From Desulfotomaculum sp. (GTDB taxonomy: Bacteria > Bacillota > Desulfotomaculia > Desulfotomaculales > Desulfallaceae), in assembly GCA_016841675.1 (NCBI GenBank), contig JAENYQ010000021.1, positions 1 through 44,513 on the forward strand: 44,513 bases of DNA, written 5' to 3'. The notes beneath the pieces were generated by a model. The model did not search any database, had not been told where the DNA came from, and worked only from the letters and a program-made list of their open reading frames with translations. Positions 35,094 to 42,387 of the stretch are shown here, piece after piece. Made by a program: the position numbers and the translations under genes. The first letter of the stretch is position 1; each line of letters begins with the position of its first letter.

Positions 35094-36377
35094 TTAAACG
35101 GAGTAAGCTTTTTCACTGTGCTCGTTAACGTCCAGGCCCATGGCCTCGCCTTCATCATCAACCCGCAGAGTGGTAATTGCGCCAACTACCTTAAGAATAA
35201 CAAAGGTCGCCACGCCAGCCAGCACGATGGTAGCACCTACACTGACAGCCTGAATGCCTAACTGTGTGGCATTGCCGTAAAATAGACCCTCGACACCTTC
35301 AGCCACAGAGAACAGCCCGGTAGCCAGGGCGCCCCATATGCCGCCAAGACCGTGAATGCCAAACACATCCAGGGCATCGTCGTAACCAAATTTAATTTTG
35401 ACCTGGCTAACCGCAAAGTAACAAAGTGCACCGGCCACAAAGCCGATAACCAGTGAACCCATGGGAGTTACGAAACCGCAGGCCGGTGTAATGGCTACCA
35501 GACCGGCGATAGCGCCGGAAGCCGCACCCAACATGGTAGGCTTGCCGTGCCGCAGCCACTCCGCCAATACCCAGGACATCACAGCCGCGCCGGCGGCAAC
35601 CTGGGTGTTTACAAATACACTGGCCGCCAAACCATTGGCACCCAGCGCGCTACCGGAATTGAACCCGAACCAGCCGAACCATAGCAAGGCTGCACCAATC
35701 ACCACGTAGGGTATATTGTGCGGCACCAAGCGTTCGGTGCCGTATCCTCTACGTTTACCCAACACAAGGGCGGCCACCAGGGCCGAAACACCGGAGGAAA
35801 TGTGCACCACGGTGCCGCCGGCGAAGTCAAGCGCGCCCAGTTCCATTAACCAACCGCCGCCCCAGACCCAGTGGCAGACCGGGTCATAAACCAGGGTGGT
35901 CCACAGTACCAGGAACAGCAGGTAAGCGGGGAAACGCATCCGCTCCACGATAGCGCCGGTAATCAGCGCCGGGGTAAGGATAGCAAACATCATTTGGAAT
36001 ACCATGAACAACTGGTGCGGAATGGTTCCGGATGGTTCCAGTCCCACACCGTTTAACGCAAAGAAACTCAGGTCGCCGATAAATTTACCGATATCCGAAC
36101 CAAAAGCCAGGCTATAACCATAAATCACCCACTGAATGGTAATCACGCCCAGGCAAATAAAGGACATCATCATCGTGTTGAGCACGTTTTTCTGGCGCAC
36201 CATGCCGCCGTAAAATAGGGCTATTCCGGGCACCATTAAAAAAACCAGGGCCGTTGAAATGATCATCCACGCTGTATCACCCGTATCGATGACTTCCTCA
36301 GCGGCCCAAGCAGACATGGGGAATATAAAGAGCATAATTAGTGCAAATAATGTAACTAAACCAAACCTGTTATTCAT
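35094..36377 (-). CDS. amt: Ammonium transporter Amt
   Basis: A 427-aa membrane protein with an N-terminal signal peptide (MLFIFPMSAWA-AEE, cut near residue 25) followed by about 11 helices. It has the family sequence DTAWMIISTALVFLMVPGIALFYGGM at the first helix and the pore histidine regions HWVWGGGWL and HGLGGIWGALATG. It conducts ammonium across the cytoplasmic membrane. The RBS AGGAGG is strong. glnK follows. Three tandem antitermination modules and a sigma-A type promoter precede it, so expression is probably induced under nitrogen limitation by an ANTAR regulator not present in this window. Confidence 0.95.
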   Translation of the reverse strand: MNNRFGLVTLFALIMLFIFPMSAWAAEEVIDTGDTAWMIISTALVFLMVPGIALFYGGMVRQKNVLNTMMMSFICLGVITIQWVIYGYSLAFGSDIGKFIGDLSFFALNGVGLEPSGTIPHQLFMVFQMMFAILTPALITGAIVERMRFPAYLLFLVLWTTLVYDPVCHWVWGGGWLMELGALDFAGGTVVHISSGVSALVAALVLGKRRGYGTERLVPHNIPYVVIGAALLWFGWFGFNSGSALGANGLAASVFVNTQVAAGAAVMSWVLAEWLRHGKPTMLGAASGAIAGLVAITPACGFVTPMGSLVIGFVAGALCYFAVSQVKIKFGYDDALDVFGIHGLGGIWGALATGLFSVAEGVEGLFYGNATQLGIQAVSVGATIVLAGVATFVILKVVGAITTLRVDDEGEAMGLDVNEHSEKAYSV

Positions 36378-36419
36378 TGGTATACCTCCTGTACGAATGA
36401 AGACCTAAAATGAAAACTC

Positions 36420-36491
36420 TTAAATATAAAACCCGTACCGCCACCAGTCGGCATCATCCCCTTGCCTTAAATAACTATGTAAACCTTTCAA
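36420..36491 (-). CDS. Possible 23-aa ORF between the attenuators and amt
   Basis: Starts TTG 10 bases after AGGAGG (36507-36502) and reads KGLHSYLRQGDDADWWRYG, ending in FYI. The SD is excellent for a non-coding region, so this may be a translated leader peptide. It lies after terminator 3 and 42 bases before amt. A spurious SD is the alternative. Confidence 0.4.
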   Translation of the reverse strand: MKGLHSYLRQGDDADWWRYGFYI

Positions 36492-36508
36492 TACGGCCTC
36501 ACCTCCTC

Positions 36509-36568
36509 AAAAAAATAAAGGCGCTTCAGTTAGGACATCAATGCCCTAAATAAAGCGCCTTTGCTTTA
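36509..36568 (-). promoter_or_regulatory. ANTAR-type antitermination module 3 of amt
   Basis: P1 (36568-36551): stem TAAAGC/GCTTTA, hexaloop AAAGGC. P2 (36548-36531): stem TAGGGC/GTCCTA with one G-T pair, hexaloop ATTGAT. Both have A1 and G4. Terminator: AAAGGCGCTT (36562-36553) pairs with AAGCGCCTTT (36526-36517), then A and seven T. The terminator uses the P1 loop and 3' arm and encloses P2, so the two folds exclude each other. Confidence 0.75.
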
Positions 36569-36571
36569 AAA

Positions 36572-36643
36572 TATAAAAAGGGGCTTGCGGTATGTTAATA
36601 CTTTACCGAAAAGGCCCCTCTGCCTGCCGCCCAACGTTGGACG
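36572..36643 (-). promoter_or_regulatory. ANTAR-type antitermination module 2 of amt
   Basis: P1 (36643-36628): stem CGTCC/GGGCG, hexaloop AACGTT. P2 (36625-36612): stem AGGC/GCCT, hexaloop AGAGGG. Both have A1 and G4. P2 overlaps the 5' arm of a terminator formed by GGGGC/GCCCC (36618-36614, 36584-36580) and CGGTA/TACCG, followed by TTTTTATATTTT. Confidence 0.75.
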
Positions 36644-36656
36644 AAAATATGTAGTT

Positions 36657-36735
36657 AAAATAAAAATACCCTTTGAGGTATATATCTTTAAACCTCAAAC
36701 GGCATCGTCGCCAACTGGATACAACAATGTATCCA
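36657..36735 (-). promoter_or_regulatory. ANTAR-type antitermination module 1 of amt
   Basis: P1 (36735-36716): stem TGGATAC/GTATCCA, hexaloop ATTGTT (A1, G4). P2 (36713-36700): stem TGGC/GCCG, hexaloop GACGAT (G4 kept, position 1 is G). Terminator TTTGAGGT/ACCTCAAA (36699-36692, 36679-36672), extendable by CC/GG into P2, followed by GGGTATTTTTATTTT. Confidence 0.7.
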
Positions 36736-36746
36736 AACTTGAATGA

Positions 36747-36775
36747 ATTATACAGTAGTCAATTATTAATGTCAA
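36747..36775 (-). promoter_or_regulatory. amt promoter, consensus sigma-A type
   Basis: TTGACA (36775-36770), a 17-base spacer and TATAAT (36752-36747) on the minus strand, a perfect match to consensus. Transcription would start near 36740, just before hairpin P1 of module 1. Confidence 0.85.
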
Positions 36776-36792
36776 CATCTAATTCATATTTC

Positions 36793-36903
36793 GCAGGAGC
36801 ACCCCTCGCGGGGGTCTGAATTAATGCTGGAGGGGTACGGGAAAACCAGGCATCCGCAAGGAGTGCCCCTACGTTTGGAATGCTATGACTACCCTGAAAA
36901 TAG
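36793..36903. repeat. Repeat cluster related to the hydE 3' end
   Basis: Contains GGAGCACCCCTCGCGGGGGT, a GTGCCCCTACG end (36863-36873) and CTATGACTACCCTGAAAATAG (36883-36903), which recurs at 30780-30800. No gene is evident here. Confidence 0.6.
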
Positions 36904-36905
36904 CG

Positions 36906-36974
36906 TTACTCGTATCTGGCGCTCCGGTGGTATCGCTCCGGTCTCTCTTGCAATTCTACTTGTTGTGTTTGGCA
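36906..36974. repeat. 69-bp dispersed repeat, copy B
   Basis: Near-identical to the reverse complement of 26949-27017. It directly follows the repeat cluster at 36793-36903, so several repeat modules are stacked between the amt leader and nadE. Confidence 0.75.
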
Positions 36975-37193
36975 TTGCTGTTGGTGAACGCGCCAGACAA
37001 ACTACCTAACCGTTCTTACGCCCTAAACAGCCGTAAATTCGGGGCTATGACGGGCCAGACAACGCAGTCAGGTGCACCGTTCCCTCCGGATACCACCGGA
37101 TCGCCTCCAAACGTTTGCTTTTTCATCCTTCTGATGGTGACGCGTTAGCGGCATGGTGGTCTACCCTGTAAATACTCTAGGGGTGTCATCCTG

Positions 37194-37240
37194 AGCGTTA
37201 GCGAAGGATCTAGATTTTTTCGCTAACGCTCAGGATGACA
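37194..37240. repeat. Dispersed palindromic repeat, copy 4 (perfect)
   Basis: The 22-base arms, starting TGTCATCCTGAGCGTTAGCG and ending CGCTAACGCTCAGGATGACA, are exact reverse complements around GGATCTAGATTTT. It is the best-preserved member of the family in this window. Confidence 0.9.
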
Positions 37241-37326
37241 TAATACAATTTATTTGGTCTGCTCGACTCTGCTAGAAAATTAGCATATAATTTTACGGTA
37301 ACCATAATAACAAACGAGGTGAAATA

Positions 37327-38955
37327 ATGTATATCGCACTGGCCCAGATTAATCCCGTGGTGGGGGACTTACATTACAACACTGCTAAAATTATTGAATA
37401 TGCAGAAAAGGCCAAATCGGCCGGGGCGGAACTAGTGGTCTTCCCGGAACTGACCATGACCGGGTATCCGCCCAAGGACCTTTTATTTTGGGACAAGTTT
37501 CTGGACGCCGTGGAAGCCCAAGTGGAGAAATTACTGCCGCTAAGCAAGGATATTGGCATCCTAATTGGTGCCCCCCACCGGCATGCCGACTCACTGTACA
37601 ACGCGGCGCTGCTGCTGCATGAGGGTAGAATTGCCGGTGTGCAGTATAAAAGCCTGATTCCTTTTTACGACGTTTTTGAAGAACAGCGGTATTTCACTCC
37701 CGTCAAAGAAAGGAATTGTATCAATTTCAAAGGCCTCAAGCTGGGGGTCACAATTTGCGAAGACATCTGGAACGACAAGGACTTCTGGTTCCAGCGGCGC
37801 TATGAGATTGACCCGGTGGAGGAACAGGTGCAAAAGGGAGCGGAGCTAATTATCAACCTGTCCGCTTCCCCTTACAGCTACGGAAAGCACCGTCTGCGCT
37901 GTGACATGCTGGGCAAAGCAGCTGCCAAACATAAAGTGGGTATTATTTATGTAAATCAGGTGGGCGGCAATGACCATTTGCTGTTTGACGGGTCCAGTTG
38001 CGTGGTAACCAGTGCCGGCACGATTTGTCTGCAGTTGGAGAACTTTAACGAGGATTTTGCTGTTATTGATACCCAAACCATGCAGCAAAAAAACGAAGAC
38101 AACTGCAGCATGGAGGATATCAGCTGGATTTATAAGGCGCTGGTTACCGGCACCCGTGATTACCTACATAAAAACGGTTTTAAAAGTGCCGCCGTTGGAC
38201 TCAGCGGCGGGATTGACTCCGCAGTAACCGTCGTTGTAGCGGCCGATGCCCTGGGCCCGGACAACGTAATCGGCGTTTCCATGCCTTCCCGCTACTCTTC
38301 ACAGGGCAGCAAAGACGACGCCCGGGATCTGGCCCATAACCTGGGCATTGAATACCGGGTGGTACCCATTGAAAACATGTTCAAGGCCTATGTGCAAGAA
38401 TTAAACCCCGGCGGAAAAGCCCTAATGGACCTGGCTGAGGAAAATGTACAGGCCCGCATCAGGGGCAACATCCTGATGTATTTTTCCAACCGGGAAGGCC
38501 CCATGGTACTGGTCACCGGCAATAAATCGGAAATGGCCATGGGCTACAGCACCCTTTACGGAGACATGTCCGGCGGACTGGCGGTGCTGGCGGACGTACC
38601 CAAGGTAATTGTTTATGAACTGGCGGAATACATCAACCGGCAGCGCGAGATTATTCCCCGCAGCATAATTACCAAGCCGCCATCGGCCGAACTGCGCCCG
38701 GACCAAAAGGACGAAGACAGTCTGCCGCCGTACGACGTACTGGATGCTGTCTTGAAGGCCTATATAGAAGAGATTAAGTCCATTGATGAAATAGTAGCCT
38801 TGGGATATAAAAGAGATCTGGTGATCGATATTGCCCGCCGGGTAGACCGGGCTGAATACAAGCGTCAGCAAGCACCCCTGGGTCTACGGGTAACCTCCCG
38901 AGCCTTCGGGCCGGGCCGCCGCATGCCTATCGCCCACCGCTGGCGCCTGGAATAG
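37327..38955 (+). CDS. nadE: Glutamine-dependent NAD+ synthetase
   Basis: A 542-aa two-domain enzyme. The N-terminal nitrilase-type glutaminase has its triad at E41 (FPELTMTGYPP), K108 (QYKSL) and C144 (TICEDIW). The C-terminal NAD synthase domain has the ATP-pyrophosphatase loop SGGIDS at 293-298 and the later GNKSEMAMGYSTLYGDM signature. It converts nicotinate adenine dinucleotide to NAD+ using ammonia from glutamine, which is carried through an internal tunnel. GAGGTG lies before the ATG. The TauE/SafE remnant follows 24 bases after its stop. Its dependence on glutamine gives a loose link to the nearby nitrogen genes, but nothing shows co-regulation. Confidence 0.95.
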   Translation: MYIALAQINPVVGDLHYNTAKIIEYAEKAKSAGAELVVFPELTMTGYPPKDLLFWDKFLDAVEAQVEKLLPLSKDIGILIGAPHRHADSLYNAALLLHEGRIAGVQYKSLIPFYDVFEEQRYFTPVKERNCINFKGLKLGVTICEDIWNDKDFWFQRRYEIDPVEEQVQKGAELIINLSASPYSYGKHRLRCDMLGKAAAKHKVGIIYVNQVGGNDHLLFDGSSCVVTSAGTICLQLENFNEDFAVIDTQTMQQKNEDNCSMEDISWIYKALVTGTRDYLHKNGFKSAAVGLSGGIDSAVTVVVAADALGPDNVIGVSMPSRYSSQGSKDDARDLAHNLGIEYRVVPIENMFKAYVQELNPGGKALMDLAEENVQARIRGNILMYFSNREGPMVLVTGNKSEMAMGYSTLYGDMSGGLAVLADVPKVIVYELAEYINRQREIIPRSIITKPPSAELRPDQKDEDSLPPYDVLDAVLKAYIEEIKSIDEIVALGYKRDLVIDIARRVDRAEYKRQQAPLGLRVTSRAFGPGRRMPIAHRWRLE

Positions 38956-38979
38956 ACATAACTTGCTGGAGGCAGACAG

Positions 38980-39137
38980 ATGAACTTGTTAATTGGATTG
39001 GCGGCAGGATTCTTTGGCGGGCTTGTAGGCCTGGGCGGGGGGCTCGCTATGCCAATGCCCTTCCGGAATGGAAACTCAAGAAATCATTTGGCGAATTTTT
39101 AATTCTGGTTGCCGTGCTGTTACTCTTGCTGGGATAA
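38980..39137 (+). pseudogene. TauE/SafE-family permease remnant with internal deletion
   Basis: An ATG with GGAGG upstream opens NLLIGLAAGFFGGLVGLGGG, the start of a TauE/SafE (sulfite exporter-like) permease. Within 25 codons, in a shifted frame, the DNA reads YANALPEWKLKKSFGEF and then LILVAVLLLLLG-stop, the usual C-terminal end of the same family. About 200 codons in between are missing, and the join (near 39045-39055) is out of frame. The original gene was probably co-transcribed after nadE. Confidence 0.75.
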
Positions 39138-39293
39138 TGGTAAAGACGGCTTTGCACATGACTATGTTACTCATTCTGGAGCTAATCTAGATAATCCTAA
39201 TTACATAGTTAAAGAGGCTGTTCTTTTAGGCAAAACTTCGCTTAGGTATTCTCGACCTTTATAGATATATGTTAAACGCGATTAATATTGCTG

Positions 39294-39349
39294 TTGTATT
39301 TAACGAATAATAAGGGTACAATAATAACAGCAATGAAAGGGGCTGTTAT
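39294..39349 (+). promoter_or_regulatory. Promoter and operator of the toxin-antitoxin pair
   Basis: TTGTAT (39294-39299), 17 bases, TACAAT (39317-39322). The inverted repeat ATAACAGC/GCTGTTAT (39324-39331, 39342-39349) begins right after the -10 and encloses the SD AAGGGG. Autorepression by the antitoxin or the complex is typical for this type; here the repeat could also hide the RBS in the mRNA. Confidence 0.65.
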
Positions 39350-39351
39350 CT

Positions 39352-39606
39352 ATGCCAAATATTAAACCCATCTCCGATTTAAGGAATTACAATGAAGTCC
39401 TGCGTGATATCGCCATAGGCGAGCCAGTGTTTTTAACTAAAAATGGCAGAGGGAAATTTGCCATTGTCGATATTAACGAATATGAAAGATTAAAGGCTTC
39501 GCTGAAGCTGATGTCACAGCTTGCCCAGGGAGAGCAGGCTGGAAAAGAAAAAGGGTGGATGACTATCGAGGAAGTGACAGCAGAACTGGGGATTGAGAAT
39601 GTATAA
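39352..39606 (+). CDS. Phd/YefM-type antitoxin
   Basis: An 84-aa protein with the Phd/YefM opening: IKPISDLRNYNEVLRDIAIG, then GEPVFLTKNGRGKFAIVDINEYERL. The N-terminal part would form the DNA-binding dimer and the C-terminal tail (GWMTIEEVTAEL) would wrap the toxin. It overlaps the toxin gene by 8 bases. It neutralises the RelE/ParE-type partner and probably represses the operon at the inverted repeat just upstream. Confidence 0.88.
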   Translation: MPNIKPISDLRNYNEVLRDIAIGEPVFLTKNGRGKFAIVDINEYERLKASLKLMSQLAQGEQAGKEKGWMTIEEVTAELGIENV

Positions 39607-39931
39607 GCTGAAAATTTCGCCTGAAGCCAAAGATGATTTGGCAGAAATAAAAGGCTACGTATCTCAAGAACTTTGTAATCCGCAGGCGGCTGTAAATTTG
39701 GTTTCTAAAATCACGGAAAAGATACGCGGGCTGTCGGAGCATCCTGGAATTGGTGCGCCGCTATCTTCCGTCGTGGATATTCAGACAGCCTATCGTTTTC
39801 TTGTCTGCGCCAACTACCTGATATTTTACAGGTACGAAGATGGATTTGTTTTCGTGTCGAGAATCTTATACGGCAGGCGGGATTATACACATATCCTGTT
39901 CGGTGATTTACCGGAGGATGAAGAAAAATAG
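39599..39931 (+). CDS. RelE/ParE-superfamily toxin
   Basis: About 110 aa from the ATG at 39599 (a TTG two codons earlier is less likely). It has the RelE/ParE fold pattern: YKLKISPEAKDDLAEIKGYV, then the core GIGAPLSSV and the C-terminal YLIFYRYEDGFVFVSRILYGRRDY. The Arg and Tyr residues near the end (R-I-L-Y-G-R-R-D-Y) are typical. RelE members cleave ribosome-bound mRNA, while ParE members inhibit gyrase; the sequence favours the ParE/YoeB-like branch but does not decide. Overlap with the antitoxin supports coupling. Confidence 0.85.
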   Translation: MYKLKISPEAKDDLAEIKGYVSQELCNPQAAVNLVSKITEKIRGLSEHPGIGAPLSSVVDIQTAYRFLVCANYLIFYRYEDGFVFVSRILYGRRDYTHILFGDLPEDEEK

Positions 39932-40096
39932 AATACAGCGTTACCTTGACAAACTAAATACATATTGATTTAGGCTTTCCGGTTTATCAGCAAACCCGTG
40001 AAAACTATCCCTTGTAAAAATGCCAACCCCCGGATTTGTCATGGCTTGTTTGATTGTGCGCACATTTTGGCACGTGAGTCTTAGCCAATTCCGATA

Positions 40097-40348
40097 TTAT
40101 TTCATAACTGAAAATTGTAAGTTTGTAGTTTTACCTGTAATTACAGCAAAGGGAGTAACTTCGCTGCCAGTGCCGGCTGTCGTAGGAATGGCAACAATAG
40201 GCGCCACGGGCTCTTTTACTTTATGGGCCCCTTCGTATTCCTGCACCCTGCCACCGCCAAACACCAGTATTGAAATTGCCTTGGCCGTATCCATGGGGCT
40301 GCCGTCTCCCAGGCACACTATGGCCTCAAGGGCATTTTTAAAAGCCAA
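40097..40348 (-). pseudogene. Iron-containing alcohol dehydrogenase fragment
   Basis: The 83 codons match an internal part of Fe-ADHs: CLGDGSPMDTAKAIS (the NAD-binding GGGSPMD loop, here with D for G), then PIVAIPTTAGTGSEVTPFAVIT. A whole Fe-ADH is about 380-400 aa, so both the N-terminus and the metal-binding C-terminal half are absent. It begins directly after the GGDEF gene stop. It is a remnant, presumably left by a rearrangement. Confidence 0.85.
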
Positions 40349-40357
40349 AGCTATGGA

Positions 40358-41197
40358 TTACTCATCAACGCATAACAAGTATTCCTTACCGAGCCGTTTC
40401 GCTTTTGTTGAAGCAAGACTGGCCCTATTAATAAGATTCTCAATCACTTTATTAGTGCTATTTCTCGCGTGTTTTCTTTGACCGCCACAAACCCCGGCTG
40501 AAATAGCAAGCGGCTTCCCCATCTCTATACTTTCTTTTTTTACCGCCACAACAACCCTTTGTACCATAATTTTTACTTCATTTACCTTTCTTAATGACAC
40601 AATTACAAATTCATCCCCACCATACCTACATAAAAAGTCTCGATTAACATCAATATTTTTTGTGATAATTTCCGCAATAATTTTTAAGCATTTATTACCA
40701 TAAACGTGACCATGCTCCTTGTTAATGCGGCCAAAATCATTGATATCAAAAAAAATCACCGAAATCTCATGACCCTCTGTTACCAACTTGTCGGCCACCT
40801 GGTAAATGTAAATAGAATTATGTATGCCAGTTAATGGGTCATACTGATTACCCATATATTTTACAACGGTTCCCTTAGTTAACAATCCGACCAGATGACC
40901 TCTATTGACCACAGGAAGCCTTTTTATATTATTTTTAGTCATCTGAGTAACCGCATCCCATATGGTATCGTCTAGTGAGCAATAAATAACTCTTTTGGTC
41001 ATTGAATCTGCAACAAGTCGGTTCGGGTGACTGAAATATATATCACTTGAAGTTATAATTCCGACCAGTTTATCGTTATTAATGACAGGCAGTCCCCCAA
41101 ACCCGAGTTTTCTCATGTAGCTGGCCGCCTGAAAAACGCTTTTATCTGTACAGATGGTGTGAACAGGGCTTGACATTATATCCTGTACCTCGAACAT
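40358..41197 (-). CDS. CBS-pair diguanylate cyclase (CBS-CBS-GGDEF)
   Basis: The 279-aa protein has two CBS domains (about 1-115: VQDIMSSPVHTICTDKSVF and VADSMTKRVIYCSLDDTIW) followed by a GGDEF domain with an intact active-site YGGDEF near residue 211 and DPLTGIHN at its start. It should make c-di-GMP from GTP; the CBS pair would bind an adenine nucleotide and tune activity. No obvious RxxD inhibitory site is seen 5 residues before GGDEF. The ATG overlaps the stop of the upstream 118-aa gene (TAATG), so translation is coupled. Third gene of a c-di-GMP operon. Confidence 0.88.
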   Translation of the reverse strand: MFEVQDIMSSPVHTICTDKSVFQAASYMRKLGFGGLPVINNDKLVGIITSSDIYFSHPNRLVADSMTKRVIYCSLDDTIWDAVTQMTKNNIKRLPVVNRGHLVGLLTKGTVVKYMGNQYDPLTGIHNSIYIYQVADKLVTEGHEISVIFFDINDFGRINKEHGHVYGNKCLKIIAEIITKNIDVNRDFLCRYGGDEFVIVSLRKVNEVKIMVQRVVVAVKKESIEMGKPLAISAGVCGGQRKHARNSTNKVIENLINRASLASTKAKRLGKEYLLCVDE

Positions 41198-41553
41198 TAA
41201 ATATCAACTTCCCTGGTAATTGAAACGGTAATACTGAGTTTGGCCTTTAAAAGGGACTTATCACAAGTAAACATATTCACCTCTCCCAATATCATATCAA
41301 CCAGTCTTTCACGTTTTACCCAGTTAAATAGATCCACCCTTACGGCTATAGCCTCTATGTGTCCGTTTTCCATTTCTATTACTTCGTACTGGCCTGGGGC
41401 AAGTGCGTCAACCATTCTTCGAACAGCTTCCGGGCCTATGGCAGCACGCCTGCCAATCAGTAATACATCCTGCATCGGCGGGATTTCAAAATCGGAAAAA
41501 CGTATTTTCACATCCGCTTTTCTACTTCCCCGGTCTTCGATGATATTTTTCAT
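41197..41553 (-). CDS. Unrecognised 118-aa protein in the c-di-GMP operon
   Basis: A soluble alpha/beta protein with no family I recognise. It has a stretch RFSDFEIPPMQDVLLIGRRA, then GPEAVRRMVDALAPGQYEVI and a final beta-rich KAKLSITVSITREVDI. It lies between HD-GYP (16 bases upstream) and CBS-GGDEF (1-base overlap), so it is likely part of the same signalling unit. It may be a c-di-GMP effector or partner; there is no RxxxR-type PilZ motif to support that. Confidence 0.7.
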   Translation of the reverse strand: MKNIIEDRGSRKADVKIRFSDFEIPPMQDVLLIGRRAAIGPEAVRRMVDALAPGQYEVIEMENGHIEAIAVRVDLFNWVKRERLVDMILGEVNMFTCDKSLLKAKLSITVSITREVDI

Positions 41554-41569
41554 ACATTATAACCTCTTT

Positions 41570-42283
41570 TCAGAGCGGAACATTGAAAACCTGACACTTT
41601 TTAATCTCACTTTGAGGCAAATTTGAGCCTTTCAGATGCTTAATAATATAATCCTCAAAAGCTTCAACAAACTGGGGCGCAAATTGGGTACCCTTGTTCA
41701 GGTTTAATTCAGTGAGAGCTTCAAACATTGTTTTTCTCTTTTGATATGGCCTGGGAGCGGTCATCGCGTCAAAAGAGTCAGCAATTGTTATAATACTCGC
41801 CAGCTCCGGTATTCCATCGCCGGATAGCCCCTCATAACCTGTACCGTCCCATCGCTCATGGTGATACAGTATAAGGGGCAGGTACTCCCCTACTCCCTCA
41901 ATATGTTCGAGCATTTTTTTCCCCAGAATCGTATGGGTCTTAATCAAACGAAATTCACTGTCAGTTAATCTGTCAGGCTTGTTAAGTGTTCTTTTGTTAA
42001 TACAACTTTTCCCTATATCATGCAGCAAAGCCCCGTAACCCAGCGTTTTTAACTTTTGTTGGCTCAAACCGGCATGTTGGGCAATTTTTATGGATATACT
42101 ACAAACATTACATGAATGTGTATATAAGTCATCGCTAAACCCACTCAATATGATGCCGACAAGTTTTTCAATGCACAACTTAATTGTAACCCCCAAAAAG
42201 TTCAAGGCATTCATTGACATCGAAAAGGGGTGTGGTAGGAAAATAAAAAACACTGTTTTCCCCGCAGCCTGGCAATCATGCAC
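41570..42283 (-). CDS. HD-GYP domain c-di-GMP phosphodiesterase
   Basis: The domain from about residue 45 has the HD-GYP order: HSCNVCSISIKIA, LLHDIGK (the HD), a THTILGKKML helix, HHERWDGTGYEG (GYE in place of GYP), IPELASIITIADSFDAM and a C-terminal FAPQFVEAFEDY. Known HD-GYP enzymes hydrolyse c-di-GMP with a two- or three-metal centre; E in place of P in GYP also occurs in active members. No N-terminal sensor is present. Start uncertain: GTG at 42283, GTG at 42253 (after GGGG) or ATG at 42220. It leads the operon with the 118-aa and GGDEF genes, so synthesis and breakdown are encoded together. Confidence 0.85.
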   Translation of the reverse strand: MHDCQAAGKTVFFIFLPHPFSMSMNALNFLGVTIKLCIEKLVGIILSGFSDDLYTHSCNVCSISIKIAQHAGLSQQKLKTLGYGALLHDIGKSCINKRTLNKPDRLTDSEFRLIKTHTILGKKMLEHIEGVGEYLPLILYHHERWDGTGYEGLSGDGIPELASIITIADSFDAMTAPRPYQKRKTMFEALTELNLNKGTQFAPQFVEAFEDYIIKHLKGSNLPQSEIKKCQVFNVPL

Positions 42284-42387
42284 CTAAAGTGCTTTAGACC
42301 CATGGCTTTGCGCCCTACTCTTTCGATGTAGTTTGCCTTTTAAAAACAGATTATTTAGAAATACGACAATATTATACAACCATATGG

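Noticed and set aside
36824-37148. Two overlapping plus-strand frames in the repeat zone before nadE
   Set aside because: They translate dispersed repeats (36793-36974) and have no RBS or conserved domain.
40020-40481. 153-codon plus-strand frame across the Fe-ADH remnant and the GGDEF gene end
   Set aside because: It is antisense to two clear protein families.
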